Source of the DNA: Acinetobacter sp. WCHAc010034 | GTDB lineage: Bacteria > Pseudomonadota > Gammaproteobacteria > Pseudomonadales > Moraxellaceae | Assembly: GCF_001696615.3 (NCBI RefSeq) | Contig: NZ_CP032279.1 | Coordinates: 3,566,638-3,630,637, forward strand | DNA length: 64,000 nt | Direction: 5' to 3' | Part shown: in pieces, positions 8,219-18,002 of the stretch | Layout: each line of letters starts with the position of its first letter | Position numbering within the stretch: the stretch's first letter is position 1 | Made by a program: the position numbers and the translations under genes | The notes under the pieces: generated by a model | Database searches by the model: none | Told to the model about the DNA's origin: nothing | What the model saw: only the letters and a program-made list of their open reading frames with translations

Positions 8219-9943
8219 ATGAAGCCGAATGATGTTGTTTCAACACTGCCTAAAAACCCGACACCAAGTAACAATGCCTCTGTCGATGCTGCGCAGCAAG
8301 AACAACAGCCGGGCTTAGACTTTGTGCGCCAAGTCATTACTGACGACTTGGCGGCTGGCCGCACTGCAAAAGTGGTGACGCGTTTCCCGCCGGAGCCGAA
8401 TGGCTATCTGCATATTGGCCACGTCAAGGCAATCTGCCTGAACTTCGGCATCGCCAATGAATTTGACGGTTTATGCAACCTGCGTTTTGATGATACAAAC
8501 CCGGATGCGGAAGAGCAGGAATATGTCGATGGCATTGCCAATGATGTGAAATGGCTGGGCTTTAACTGGAATGGCGAGCCGCGCTATGCATCCAGCTATT
8601 TTGACCAGCTGCATGCTTGGGCAATCCAATTGATCAAGCAGGGCGATGCTTATGTGGATTTGCAGACGCCTGAAGAAATCCGCCTGAACCGCGGCAACTT
8701 TATTGAGCCGGGCAAGAACTCGCCGCACCGCGATACCTCTATAGAAGAAAATCTTGCGCGTTTTGAAAAAATGAACAATGGCGGTTTTGGCGAAGGCGAG
8801 GCTGTGCTTCGGGCTAAAATTGATATGGCGTCTCCAAACGTGCATATGCGTGATCCGATCCTGTACCGCGTGCTGCATTCAGCGCACCATCAGACTGGTG
8901 ATAAATGGAAGATGTACCCAATGTACGACTATGCGCATCCGCTGTCGGATGCCATTGAAGGCATTACGCATTCTTTATGTACGCTGGAATTTCAGGACCA
9001 CCGTCCGTTTTATGACTGGGTGATTGAAAAAGTTCATTCGCCAGCCGTGCCGCGCCAGTACGAATCCAGCCGCTTGAATATTGATTACACCATTACCTCT
9101 AAGCGCAAACTGCGCAAATTGGTTGAAGGCAATCATGTCAATGGCTGGGATGATCCGCGCATGCCAACCGTAGTCGGCATGCGCCGCCGCGGTTTCACGC
9201 CTGAAGGCCTGCGTGATTTCTGCAAGCGTGTTGGCGTATCCAAATCTGACGGCATTGTTGATGTAGCGATGCTGGAATACTGCATCCGCCAGTCATTGGA
9301 AAATACCGCTGCCCGCGGCATGGCTGTGCTGAATCCGCTGAAAGTGACGTTAACCAATTTGCCTGAAGCGATGGATCTGGCGCATGCGCGCCATCCAAAC
9401 GTAGACATGGGCGAACGCATTATTCCTTTAACATCTGAAATTTACATCGACCGCAAGGACTTTGAAGAAGTCGCGCCGAAGGGCTTTAAGCGCCTGATTC
9501 CGGATGGCGAAGTGCGCCTGCGCCATGCTTATGTGATTAAGTGCGATGAAGTGATTAAAGATGAAAACGGCGAAGTGGTTGAACTGAAATGCTCAATTGA
9601 CCCTGAAACTTTAGGCAAGAACCCTGAAGGCCGTAAAGTTAAAGGCGTAATTCACTGGGTATCTGCGGAAAAAGGCATTGCTGCTGAAGTGCGCATTTAC
9701 GACCGCTTATTCACTGAATCTGACCCGGAAGTGGGCGATGACTTCCTGGCGAACTTGAACCCTGAATCATTGCAGGTCGTTCAGGCGGTCATTGAGCCGG
9801 CCTTGGCGCAAGCGCAGCCGGAAGACCGCTTCCAGTTTGAGCGTGAAGGCTACTTTGTTGCAGACCAGTACGACCATACTGTAGAAAAGCCGGTGTTCAA
9901 CCGCATTTTAGACTTGAAAGACAGCTTTAAGCCGGGCAAATAA
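8219..9943 (+). CDS. glnS: Glutaminyl-tRNA synthetase
   Basis: A 574-residue class I aminoacyl-tRNA synthetase from the ATG at 8219; a TTG 24 bases upstream is in frame but less likely. It shows the HIGH signature in [12 protein letters not shown] (about residues 57-68), the KMSKS-like [10 protein letters not shown], and the C-terminal beta-barrel anticodon domain. The first ~45 residues, rich in Asn, Pro and Gln, extend beyond the E. coli enzyme (554 residues). GlnS charges tRNA-Gln with glutamine in the cytosol. The presence of GlnS implies direct glutaminylation. It has its own terminator at 10026. Confidence 0.96.
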   Translation: MKPNDVVSTLPKNPTPSNNASVDAAQQEQQPGLDFVRQVITDDLAAGRTAKVVTRFPPEPNGYLHIGHVKAICLNFGIANEFDGLCNLRFDDTNPDAEEQEYVDGIANDVKWLGFNWNGEPRYASSYFDQLHAWAIQLIKQGDAYVDLQTPEEIRLNRGNFIEPGKNSPHRDTSIEENLARFEKMNNGGFGEGEAVLRAKIDMASPNVHMRDPILYRVLHSAHHQTGDKWKMYPMYDYAHPLSDAIEGITHSLCTLEFQDHRPFYDWVIEKVHSPAVPRQYESSRLNIDYTITSKRKLRKLVEGNHVNGWDDPRMPTVVGMRRRGFTPEGLRDFCKRVGVSKSDGIVDVAMLEYCIRQSLENTAARGMAVLNPLKVTLTNLPEAMDLAHARHPNVDMGERIIPLTSEIYIDRKDFEEVAPKGFKRLIPDGEVRLRHAYVIKCDEVIKDENGEVVELKCSIDPETLGKNPEGRKVKGVIHWVSAEKGIAAEVRIYDRLFTESDPEVGDDFLANLNPESLQVVQAVIEPALAQAQPEDRFQFEREGYFVADQYDHTVEKPVFNRILDLKDSFKPGK

Positions 9944-10025
9944 AGCCGGCTGCAGCATTGCCTGCTCAATTCAGCAAAATATTGGCATTCAAGCCGAATG
10001 CCGTTATGCTGAATTGGGCGCTGAA

Positions 10026-10050
10026 AGCCCAACTCCGGTTGGGCTTTTTT
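10026..10050 (+). terminator. Rho-independent terminator of glnS
   Basis: A perfect 8-bp stem AGCCCAAC/GTTGGGCT with a 4-base loop (10026-10045) is followed by a T-run to 10050. The bestrophin-like gene begins 25 bases later. Confidence 0.9.
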
Positions 10051-10074
10051 ATGCATATCTAATAAGGACTTGCC

Positions 10075-10986
10075 GTGATTATTCGAGATAAAACCAATAG
10101 CTTTGCGCTGCTGTTTGCCTGGCACGGCACTATTCTGCCTAAAGTCTTTCCCGCGCTGATGGTTGTGGTGCTGATTTCAGCGGCGTTGGTGTATATGGCT
10201 GCGCGCCACTATGTTTCGGTGCCGGAAGTGCCTGCGATAGGCTTTACCATTTTCGGGGTAATTCTGTCGATTTTCCTGAGCTTCAGGAACACGGCCTGCT
10301 ATGACCGCTGGTGGGAAGGGCGCAAGCTGTGGGGCGCTTTAATTGCGGATACGCGGCATATCATCCGCGATACGCATGTGCTGGAGGCTGAAGCGCGCCA
10401 AGTGATGATGTACCGTGTGATGCTGTTTACGCATCTGCTGCGCGACCGCCTGCGCAAGAAAGCCTATCCTTTTGATCAGTACCGGCCGCATGTGCAGCTG
10501 ACGGAACAGCAGTGGCAGACTTTGCCGGGGCATATGAATGCGCCGCAGTACCTGCTGGAAATTGTGCAGAAAGATTTGGCCGGCCTGTATAAGCAGGGCC
10601 AGATCACTGACATTATCTACAGCGCATTGACCAAGCACACCGTTGCGCTTGGCGATATTCATGCCGGCTGTGACCGGATTTCCTCTACGCCGCTGCCATT
10701 TTCCTATTCGGTGCTGCTGCACCGCGCCGTGTATTCATTCTGCTTTATTTTGCCGTTCAGCTTGGCGTCCAGCCTGGGCATTTGGACACCGGTGATTGTC
10801 GCGCTGATTGCCTACCTGTTCCTAGGCCTGGATGCGCTCAGCGCAGAACTGGAAGAACCGTTTGGCGTGCAGGAAAATGATTTGGCCTTAGATTCGATTG
10901 TGCGCAATATTGAGCGCGAAATGCTGTGCTCTTTGGGCGCGGAATTGCCGCCGGTGATTGCTGCGCATAAAGGCAACCTTCTCTAG
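10075..10986 (+). CDS. Bestrophin-like (UPF0187, YneE-type) membrane protein
   Basis: 303 residues beginning with GTG. It has an early hydrophobic helix pair and the bestrophin-family block FLSFRNTACYDRWWEGRKLWGAL (read in pieces, residues 65-88), plus a C-terminal LFLGLDALSAELEEPFG stretch, which matches the conserved E-E-P-F-G segment of the family. Bacterial bestrophins form pentameric ion channels (cation-selective in the one studied structurally) in the inner membrane. It follows the glnS terminator by 25 bases and is convergent with the LRAT-domain gene. The ion carried cannot be told from the sequence. Confidence 0.85.
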   Translation: MIIRDKTNSFALLFAWHGTILPKVFPALMVVVLISAALVYMAARHYVSVPEVPAIGFTIFGVILSIFLSFRNTACYDRWWEGRKLWGALIADTRHIIRDTHVLEAEARQVMMYRVMLFTHLLRDRLRKKAYPFDQYRPHVQLTEQQWQTLPGHMNAPQYLLEIVQKDLAGLYKQGQITDIIYSALTKHTVALGDIHAGCDRISSTPLPFSYSVLLHRAVYSFCFILPFSLASSLGIWTPVIVALIAYLFLGLDALSAELEEPFGVQENDLALDSIVRNIEREMLCSLGAELPPVIAAHKGNLL

Positions 10987-11055
10987 GTCTGAGGCCGAAC
11001 TTAGCGTCAAAAGCAAGTGCCTGCACAGCAAGCCGCGCTAGCCTGTTTTTAGCAA

Positions 11056-11595
11056 TCAGGAGGGGTTTTTGGTGTCCTGCTCACTGAACAGCGGATAGCC
11101 GGCCAGGCGCTGCTTGGCTTTATCCCGGAGTTTCTTTTTAATATACAGGGCCAAAGCAAAGCTGGTGGTGGTCACGGTGAGAAAGATGCTGCTCATGAAG
11201 CTCATCATTGAGCTGATATAGCCGATGGTCGTTAAGCGGTTCATCATGCGGAAGACCTGCGGGCTGCTTTCAACGCCGGTAATTGCCCATGTGCATAAAT
11301 GCTCGCAATTATTGATAATCAGATGATAGTTGTTTTCATGCATGCGGGAACGCATGCGCCGCACAGCCTTGCGCCCGGTAAATTTAGGCGATGCGTAATG
11401 CTGGATGATGAATTTTTTGCCGCGGCAGAAATTCTGCAAAGAGGTGATTTCAATCGGGTGCTTTTTAAAGAGGTGAGCAAATCCGGAGTAATGAATTACT
11501 CTGCCTCGTCCTGCATAAATTCCATGATGGCTATAAGCAAAATGCTTAATGATTAAATGCGCCCCTAAAGGAATCCGTGGTCTCTGCTGCTGCAT
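11056..11595 (-). CDS. LRAT-domain (NlpC/P60-like) protein with a C-terminal hydrophobic segment
   Basis: 179 residues from the ATG at 11595 (a TTG five codons upstream is possible). The N-terminal half has the permuted papain-like LRAT features: GAHLIIKHFAYSHHGIYAG with its catalytic His in the HHGIY motif, a central basic part, and NNCEHLCTWAITG with the nucleophile Cys of the NCEH motif (about residue 98). A hydrophobic stretch around residues 120-152 probably anchors it in the membrane, ahead of a basic tail. LRAT-type enzymes are acyltransferases or phospholipases in animals; bacterial members are mostly uncharacterised. It stands alone and faces the bestrophin gene. Fold call is firm, activity unknown. 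Confidence 0.8.
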   Translation of the reverse strand: MQQQRPRIPLGAHLIIKHFAYSHHGIYAGRGRVIHYSGFAHLFKKHPIEITSLQNFCRGKKFIIQHYASPKFTGRKAVRRMRSRMHENNYHLIINNCEHLCTWAITGVESSPQVFRMMNRLTTIGYISSMMSFMSSIFLTVTTTSFALALYIKKKLRDKAKQRLAGYPLFSEQDTKNPS

Positions 11596-11942
11596 GTATA
11601 CGTTAACCAATAAAGTTACAAATGTATTTTTATCGCCTATTGTACCGCTTTTCTGTGAATTAATCGACTGTTTGGCCGGCGCCGCTGCGGTGATCTATGC
11701 AAAGCCTGCCGCCCATCCTTGTGCAGCACCATTGTAAAGCAGTATTTAAGACTGGCTCAGGACGCCGTGTGTGGGCAGCAAAAGGCTTTTGCCGGTTTTT
11801 ATGAGCGGTGAGTTTTTCCAAAGCAGGGCTTTGCCTGTGCAAAGCGCATTCAAACTTTTCAAGGAAAAATGGGTGCAGTGCAAGCGCTAAAGCTTAAGCG
11901 CATAAATTTTCTGCCTTTCGGCTGAAATGCTGCATGCAGTGT
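11596..11942. other. Intergenic region with no recognised gene
   Basis: About 350 bases between two leftward genes. Short reading frames on both strands here show no family features and no ribosome sites. It should carry the promoter of the LRAT-domain gene, but no clear boxes were found. Confidence 0.35.
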
Positions 11943-12197
11943 TCAGCGTTCCGCCATATTCAGGAATGCGCTTTGCATTGTGCAGGCCTTAATGGCTTCT
12001 TCCTTAGAGAGGCCTTTAATATTGTCTTCAAACTCTTTTTTATGGATTTTAATCTGATCATCCGGCATGCCCATCTTCTTCGACAGCTTTTCCATTTTCT
12101 CCCAAGATTCCGTGCATTCTTTGGGAACTTGGCTGCAGGCGCTTAATGTGAATGCAAAGATGAATGCTGCCCCTGAAGTTAATAAAATTTTATTCAT
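11943..12197 (-). CDS. Small predicted lipoprotein
   Basis: 84 residues from the ATG at 12197, which follows AAAGG; an upstream in-frame extension would put charged residues ahead of the signal and is discarded. The N-terminus is a lipoprotein signal ending in the lipobox LSAC (Cys about residue 21). The mature ~64 residues are charged and helical (CTESWEKMEKLSKKMG), with two further Cys that could pair. Small secreted proteins with this plan are grouped as DUF5339 in related bacteria, a match I hold only tentatively. Function is unknown; it would be an envelope protein facing the periplasm. Confidence 0.7.
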   Translation of the reverse strand: MNKILLTSGAAFIFAFTLSACSQVPKECTESWEKMEKLSKKMGMPDDQIKIHKKEFEDNIKGLSKEEAIKACTMQSAFLNMAER

Positions 12198-12301
12198 TTT
12201 CTTGCCTTTAATTATTGAATAATGATGCTGAGGTTTTGATTGATCTTCAGCATAGCGGAAATGTGGCTGCTTAAAAATATAAAATACTGTTTTTATTATA
12301 A

Positions 12302-12333
12302 AAAAAGGCATTCAGTTATCTGGATGCCTTTTT
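12302..12333. terminator. Terminator between two small leftward genes
   Basis: A 14-bp stem with one G-T pair (12302-12315 with 12320-12333), flanked by A-runs and T-runs, lies just downstream of the 74-codon leftward gene. Confidence 0.8.
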
Positions 12334-12338
12334 ATCTG

Positions 12339-12563
12339 CTATTGAAGCGGTAAATGCTGAAGTTCATTCAGCTCTTTGCGGCTGTAGCCCCGGGATGCGA
12401 GCACTTTTTTAATGCCGATAATGACATCTTCATCCGTCGCCTTCGCCAGCGCTTGGAGAAGCTGTTCATTGGTTTTACAAGAGCAATCATTTTCAACGCA
12501 AGCAACTTGGTTTTTATGCTCATTTTCCTGTTCATTTGAGAACAGCTTTTGCCAAAAACTCAT
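12339..12563 (-). CDS. Small uncharacterised protein with a Cys pair
   Basis: A 74-residue hydrophilic product without a membrane segment. The middle has a cluster of three Cys (VACVENDCSCK, about residues 20-30) which could bind a metal, followed by an acidic helical part (LLQALAKATDEDVIIGIKK). I do not recognise the family. The gene has its own hairpin terminator and a steady codon pattern like its neighbours, which supports it as real. Confidence 0.6.
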   Translation of the reverse strand: MSFWQKLFSNEQENEHKNQVACVENDCSCKTNEQLLQALAKATDEDVIIGIKKVLASRGYSRKELNELQHLPLQ

Positions 12564-12760
12564 AGAGTCTTCATCTGCAGCCTAACATAGAACGAAATAT
12601 AACCAAACTGTTAAATAATGCAAGCCTGCGAAAGTGATAAAAGCATCAATCAGACTCTAATTTTTCCGATTGAATAGATGCTGACCAATGGAATAATGTG
12701 CATTTTCAGAGTTTGCAAAACCGAAGCTGTTTGTTTTCAATGACTCAGCTCAGGCTAAAT

Positions 12761-12786
12761 AAAAAGAGCCCTGTTAGGACTCTTTT
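12761..12786 (-). terminator. Terminator of trmA
   Basis: A hairpin with arms AAAAGAG and CTCTTTT (12762-12768 and 12780-12786) around a GC-rich upper stem lies 33 bases past the trmA stop codon, with a T-run on the minus strand. Confidence 0.7.
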
Positions 12787-12818
12787 CAGAATAGGATAAA
12801 TGACTGGAAAGAACTGAA

Positions 12819-13901
12819 TTAAATCTTTTCCAGCAGCACGCCTGATTCGACATGATGGGTGTAAGGGAACTGGTCGAACAGGGCAAACCGGGTAATTTTA
12901 TGCGTTTGCGCCAAGGTCTTTAAGTTGTCATGCAGGGTATCCGGGTTGCATGAAATATAGATAATGCGCTGGAAGCGCTGCAGCAGCTTCAGTGTTTCAT
13001 CGTCAATGCCGGCGCGCGGCGGATCGACAAAAACGGTGTCGAAGTCATAGCCGGCAAGATCAATTCCTGCTTCCTGCAGGCGGCGGAATTCGCGTTCGCC
13101 ATTATAGGCCTGAGTAAACTCTTCCGCAGACAGGCGCGCAACCTGAATGTTGTCAATGCCGTTCTGCTCAATATTCCACTGCGCAGCATAGACCGAAGAT
13201 TTGGCTAATTCGGTTGCCAGCACGCGCTTGAAGCGGGTAGACAATGGCAGAGTGAAGTTGCCGTTGCCACAGTAAAGCTCCAGCAAGTCTTTATCTGACT
13301 GCTGCGCTGCATTGCATGCCCATTCCAGCATTTTTTGGCAGACTTTCGCGTTTGGCTGGGTAAAGCTGCTTTCAATCTGCTTGTATTTATAGGTGCGGTC
13401 AAAGACTTGCAGTTCTTCCACCACATAATCATCGGTTAAAATCAGCTTCTGGCCGCGGCTGCGTCCATAAATCTTAATATTCAGCTGTTCTGACAGCGCT
13501 TTGGCTGCAGTTTCCCATGCCGCATCCAGCGGGCAACGGTACACCAGTGAAACCAGAATTTCGCCTTTTAAGGTTGCAAGGAAATGCACTTCAAATAGGC
13601 GCTTAGACAATGCAGGATCGGCCTTCAATGCATCTAAAAGCTTAGGCATTAAGGCATTAATGCTTTGGTCTGCAATCGGAAATTCATCAATGCGGACAAC
13701 TTGCTTCTGCTGCTCTTCATTGCGTTCAAACATGGCATAAAACATATCATTTTCAGTATGCCAAATCCGGAATTCTGCACGCATGCGGAAGTTCTGCTCA
13801 GCTGAAGCAAACACTTCTAAAGCCGGCGGGCTGTATTCGGCAAATTGGGAGGTGATGCGCGCAGTTTTGGCATCAAGCTGCTGCTGATAGGATGAAGTCA
13901 T
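12819..13901 (-). CDS. trmA: tRNA (uracil-5-)-methyltransferase
   Basis: 360 residues from the ATG at 13901; an upstream in-frame start adds six residues. It matches TrmA in length (366 in E. coli) and motifs: the SAM-binding [16 protein letters not shown], the [11 protein letters not shown] block, the nucleophile Cys in YISCNPDTL, and the C-terminal [15 protein letters not shown] with the general-base Glu. It lacks the iron-sulphur cysteines and TRAM domain of the RlmD/RlmC relatives. It makes ribothymidine at position 54 of tRNAs in the cytosol. It is a single gene. Confidence 0.95.
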   Translation of the reverse strand: MTSSYQQQLDAKTARITSQFAEYSPPALEVFASAEQNFRMRAEFRIWHTENDMFYAMFERNEEQQKQVVRIDEFPIADQSINALMPKLLDALKADPALSKRLFEVHFLATLKGEILVSLVYRCPLDAAWETAAKALSEQLNIKIYGRSRGQKLILTDDYVVEELQVFDRTYKYKQIESSFTQPNAKVCQKMLEWACNAAQQSDKDLLELYCGNGNFTLPLSTRFKRVLATELAKSSVYAAQWNIEQNGIDNIQVARLSAEEFTQAYNGEREFRRLQEAGIDLAGYDFDTVFVDPPRAGIDDETLKLLQRFQRIIYISCNPDTLHDNLKTLAQTHKITRFALFDQFPYTHHVESGVLLEKI

Positions 13902-14057
13902 ATGCAGTAAAAATCGCAATAATTTTAAAAAGCTGATGGTAGCAAAATTTTGCTGATATGCCTAAAAATATTGTGATGCAAAGCCATTCATCTGCGGCTG
14001 CTCAGGCGTGCATTGCGCAATCCTGACGGCGCAAATGCGGCTTTGCGCCGGCGCCAT

Positions 14058-14098
14058 AAAAAAAGCCAAATCTTCAATGACCAGACTGAAGATTTGGC
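14058..14098 (-). terminator. Terminator of putA
   Basis: A perfect 12-bp stem (14065-14076 with 14087-14098) has a 10-base loop; on the minus strand it is followed by seven T (14058-14064). It lies 38 bases past the putA stop codon. Confidence 0.9.
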
Positions 14099-14135
14099 AG
14101 GATGGGAGAGCGTATTTCTTCTTCTTTTAATTCGC

Positions 14136-17100
14136 CTAGTTCATGGTCATCAGGCTGGCGTTTCCGCCGGCCGCTGCGGTATTGACGCTGATGGCGCGTT
14201 CAATCACAAAGCGTTCCAGCGGAATATCGGCCTCGCCCGGGTTCAGGTGGGTAATGCCGACAATCGCGCCGTTTCTGCGCGCAATCTGCGTCTGCAACTG
14301 CAGCAGCTCAGCCGATGAACCATGATGCAGCACAGCTTCATAGTAGCCCTGATTCAAGTCAGCAATCACTTTGAACTGCTGCGCGATTTCCTTAGGCATG
14401 CTTGGCAGGTATTTCAGCGCAAAAGTATTTTCGGCTAAAACGCTTGGCTGGCTGCCGGCTGCAAATATTGCCAGCAGCTGGTGAATCTGGTCAGCTTCCT
14501 GTTCCGCCAGCGACAGCACGCTGTGGCGCGGCAGAATGGCGTACTGGTTGTTTTCACCGGTCGGGCCCTGCAGTTCAAAATGCTGTCCAACGGCAATCGG
14601 TTTTGGCAGGCTCAGCGCCAGCTGCGGGAAGGTCTGCTTGACCCAGGCTAGGAAGCGGTCAAAAACCGGATTCGCTACCGCTGCCGTCATGGCTTTGGCT
14701 GCAAAAGGCGCTGCCAGTTTTTTCTGCGCGCATTCATGCATCAGGCGGTATGCGTACAGCGGGCCGCCCGCTTTAGGGCCGGTGCCGGACAGGCCTTCGC
14801 CGCCAAAAGGCTGCACGCCGACAACTGCGCCGACAATGTTGCGGTTAATGTACAGGTTGCCGACTTTTGCATGCGCAATGACTTTTTGAATGGTTTCATC
14901 AATGCGGGTATGCAGGCCCATGGTTAAGCCGTAGCCTTTGTCATTGATGCGCTGCAGCAGCTGCTCCAGTTCGCCGTATTTGTAAACAATCATATGCAGC
15001 ACTGGGCCAAAGACTTCACGCTCCAGATCATCCAGATTCGGCAGTTCAATCAGCGTCGGCGGAATAAAGGTGCCGCCGGCCAAGGCCTGCGCATCTGCAT
15101 TGCGCATCAGCTGATGCACCGGATAGCCTTTGCTGCGCATTTTATCAATATGGTTCTGAATGTTCAGCTGCGCTTCCTGATCAATCACCGGGCCGATGTC
15201 TGTCTGCAGCAAGGCCGGGTTGCCGACGCGCAGCTGCTGCATTGCGCCTTTAAGCATGGTGCGCACAGCTTCCGCATTGTCTTCCTGCACGCAGAGGATG
15301 CGCAGGGCGGAGCAGCGCTGTCCGGCGCTGTCATAGGCCGAGCTGACGACATCTAAAATAACCTGTTCGGTCAGGGCGGATGAATCCACAATCATGGCGT
15401 TCTGGCCGCCGGTTTCAGCAATCAGCGGAATGCTTTGGCCATGCTGGTTCAGGCGCTGCGCTGCAGTCTTCTGCAGAATGCGGGCAACTTCGGTTGAACC
15501 GGTAAACATGATGCCTTGAATGCGCGGATCTGCGCTGAGCTGCGCGCCGACGGTTTCACCGCGGCCGGGAATCAGCTGCACCGCGGCCTGCGGCACGCCG
15601 GCTTGCCATAAGATGCGGACGGCTTCAGCGGCAATCAGCGGGGTCTGTTCGGCCGGCTTGGCAATTACGGTATTGCCCGTAACCAGCGCAGCCGCAACCT
15701 GTCCGCTGAAGATTGCCAGCGGGAAGTTCCACGGGCTGATGCACAGCACGGTGCCCAAAGGCTGAATAGCGGCATCTGCGCTCAAGTCCTGCATTTGCGC
15801 TGCATAATAGCGCAGGAAGTCTACCGCTTCGCGCACTTCCGCAATGGCATTGGCATAGGTCTTGCCGCTTTCGCGCGACAGCAGAATCATCAGTTCCTGC
15901 AGGCGCGATTCCATTAAATCGGCAGCGCGGTTAAGGCATTCGGCGCGCTGATGGTGATGCATGGCTGTCCAGTCCGCCTGCGCATGCAGGGCATGCTCCA
16001 GGGCCAGATTCACCTGCTTGCTGTCAGCTTCATGCACATAGCCGACAGTATCCTGATGGATGGCCGGGTTTTGAATGGCAATCGGCGCGTTATCCGGCAG
16101 TTCATCAAAAGCCGGGCCCATTGGGGCTGCCTGCCATTGCTTGCCTGCCAGCTGCTGCGCTGTCTGGTTGAGCGCGCTGAGTTCTGCGTCATTGGCCAGA
16201 TCCAGTCCGGATGAATTGCGGCGCTGTTTGCCGTACAGGTCTGCCGGGAAAGGAATGGACGGGTGCTTGGCGCCAACCTGCTGTTCCAGCTTGGCTGCCT
16301 GCAGAATCGTTTGACGCGGCTCTTCAATCAGATCGTCAATTTTCAGGCTTTTATCGGCAATGCGGTTGACAAAAGAAGTGTTGGCGCCATTTTCCAGCAG
16401 GCGGCGCACCAAATAGGCCAGCAGGGTTTCATGGTTGCCGACCGGGGCATAGATGCGGCACGGAACGCCAAGCTTGCTGTCCAGGCGCTCGCCCACAACT
16501 TTTTCATACAGCGGTTCGCCCATGCCGTGCAGGCACTGGAATTCGTACTGGCCGGCATAATAGTGCTCAGGCTGCGCCAAATGGTAAATAGTCGCCACTG
16601 TCTGCGCATTGTGCGTTGCGAACTGCGGATAAATCTGTTCAGGCGCCGCTAAAAGCTTTTTCGCGCAGGCGATATAGGACAGGTCGGTATGCACTTTGCG
16701 GGTGAACACCGGATAGTCGCTCATGCCTTCAATTTGCGCTTTTTTAATTTCGCTGTCCCAGTATGCGCCTTTGACGAGGCGGATCATCAGGCGCTTATTG
16801 CTGCGCTTGGCCAAGTCCACAACATAGTCGACCACATAGAAGCAGCGCTTCTGGTAGGCTTGAATCACGAAGCCGATGCCTTTCCAGTCTGCCAGCGCAG
16901 GCTCAAAGCACAGCCGTTCCAAAAGCTCTAGAGAAATTTCCAGGCGCTCAGATTCTTCGGCGTCAATGTTGAGGCCGATATTGTAATTTTTGGCTAAAAC
17001 CGCCAGCTGCAGCACTTTGCCGTACAGCTCATCATGCACGCGGTCAATCTGCGCGCGCTGGTAGCGCGGGTGCAGGGCTGAAAGCTTGATGGAAATGCCC

Positions 17101-17885
17101 GGGCCATTATAGACATCTTTGCCTGCAGAGGCTTTGCCGATCGCGTGAATGGCATTTTCATAGTCATCAAAATAGCGGTCTGCATCGCGTTCGGTGAGGG
17201 CTGCTTCGCCTAGCATGTCATATGAATATTGGAAGCCTTTTTCTTCTAAAGACTCCGCATGCTGCAGCGCTTCTTCAATGGTTTCGCCGGTAACGAACTG
17301 TTCGCCCATCATGCGCATGGCGGTATCGACCGCTTTGCGGATAATGCCGCGGCCGCTGCGCGCCAGCAGGCCGGTCAGCAGGCTGGACAGGCTTTTCTGC
17401 TGCGGGGTTTCCATCAGCATGCCGGTCAGCATCAAGCCCCAAGCTGCCGCATTGACAAACATCAGGCTGCTTTGGCCGACATGGTCTTTCCAGTTGCCTT
17501 GATTGATTTTGTCGCGGATCAGCAGGTCGCGCGTGGCTTTGTCCGGAATGCGCAGCAGCGCTTCGGCTAAGCACATCAGGGCAATGCCTTCCTGAGAAGA
17601 CAGCGAGAATTCCTGCAATAGGCCTTGGACTAGGCCGGCTTTGCCTGCGGAACTTTTCCGCTCGCGCAGTGAGTGCGCAAGGTCAAACGCCAGCTTGTAA
17701 ATTTGGCTGTTAAGGCTGTCCGGTATTTCGCTGTGCTCAAGCAGATTTTCAACGCATTGGCTTTCCGCCCGGCGCCAGGCTGTATTCACCGCGCTTTCGT
17801 ACTGGCTTTTTTCCTTAAACGCAGTAATGTATTCAAAATTCGGTTTCGCATCATCGAAATGCGTATCTGTATCCATCATATTCAT
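14136..17885 (-). CDS. putA: Bifunctional proline dehydrogenase / L-glutamate gamma-semialdehyde dehydrogenase
   Basis: A 1249-residue two-enzyme protein that oxidises proline to glutamate. The N-terminal part is the FAD-dependent proline dehydrogenase barrel (about residues 80-480, with RLMIRLVKGAYWDSEIKKAQ and FATHNAQTVA). The NAD-dependent aldehyde dehydrogenase follows (about 560-1030), with FTGSTEVARIL, ETGGQNAMIVD and the catalytic Cys in SAGQRCSALR. A C-terminal domain (GEGLSGTGPKAGGPLY onward) extends to the end. The N-terminal ribbon-helix-helix DNA-binding domain of E. coli PutA (1320 residues) is absent, so autoregulation by PutA is not expected; the divergent Lrp-type gene is the probable regulator. 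AGGA (17893-17896) supports the chosen start. Confidence 0.96.
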   Translation of the reverse strand: MNMMDTDTHFDDAKPNFEYITAFKEKSQYESAVNTAWRRAESQCVENLLEHSEIPDSLNSQIYKLAFDLAHSLRERKSSAGKAGLVQGLLQEFSLSSQEGIALMCLAEALLRIPDKATRDLLIRDKINQGNWKDHVGQSSLMFVNAAAWGLMLTGMLMETPQQKSLSSLLTGLLARSGRGIIRKAVDTAMRMMGEQFVTGETIEEALQHAESLEEKGFQYSYDMLGEAALTERDADRYFDDYENAIHAIGKASAGKDVYNGPGISIKLSALHPRYQRAQIDRVHDELYGKVLQLAVLAKNYNIGLNIDAEESERLEISLELLERLCFEPALADWKGIGFVIQAYQKRCFYVVDYVVDLAKRSNKRLMIRLVKGAYWDSEIKKAQIEGMSDYPVFTRKVHTDLSYIACAKKLLAAPEQIYPQFATHNAQTVATIYHLAQPEHYYAGQYEFQCLHGMGEPLYEKVVGERLDSKLGVPCRIYAPVGNHETLLAYLVRRLLENGANTSFVNRIADKSLKIDDLIEEPRQTILQAAKLEQQVGAKHPSIPFPADLYGKQRRNSSGLDLANDAELSALNQTAQQLAGKQWQAAPMGPAFDELPDNAPIAIQNPAIHQDTVGYVHEADSKQVNLALEHALHAQADWTAMHHHQRAECLNRAADLMESRLQELMILLSRESGKTYANAIAEVREAVDFLRYYAAQMQDLSADAAIQPLGTVLCISPWNFPLAIFSGQVAAALVTGNTVIAKPAEQTPLIAAEAVRILWQAGVPQAAVQLIPGRGETVGAQLSADPRIQGIMFTGSTEVARILQKTAAQRLNQHGQSIPLIAETGGQNAMIVDSSALTEQVILDVVSSAYDSAGQRCSALRILCVQEDNAEAVRTMLKGAMQQLRVGNPALLQTDIGPVIDQEAQLNIQNHIDKMRSKGYPVHQLMRNADAQALAGGTFIPPTLIELPNLDDLEREVFGPVLHMIVYKYGELEQLLQRINDKGYGLTMGLHTRIDETIQKVIAHAKVGNLYINRNIVGAVVGVQPFGGEGLSGTGPKAGGPLYAYRLMHECAQKKLAAPFAAKAMTAAVANPVFDRFLAWVKQTFPQLALSLPKPIAVGQHFELQGPTGENNQYAILPRHSVLSLAEQEADQIHQLLAIFAAGSQPSVLAENTFALKYLPSMPKEIAQQFKVIADLNQGYYEAVLHHGSSAELLQLQTQIARRNGAIVGITHLNPGEADIPLERFVIERAISVNTAAAGGNASLMTMN

Positions 17886-18002
17886 GCCAACGTCCTGTGA
17901 CGATAAATTTTAGTTGAGCGAATTGCCTCATATAATTTATGATTACAGAAAGGATGCAGAATAACTCACTATATTCTTGTTCATATTTAGAGAATAATTC
18001 AG
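17886..18002. promoter_or_regulatory. Divergent putA / Lrp-type regulator control region
   Basis: The 117 bases between the putA and regulator start codons must hold both promoters. The stretch is AT-rich, with TATAAT-like sequence at 17932-17937 and several imperfect AT-rich dyads that would suit an Lrp-family protein. Exact boxes cannot be set from sequence alone. Confidence 0.5.

Noticed and set aside
14994..15356. Long antisense frames inside putA
   Set aside because: Shadow frames due to codon bias in a G+C-richer gene; none has a ribosome site or recognisable domain.
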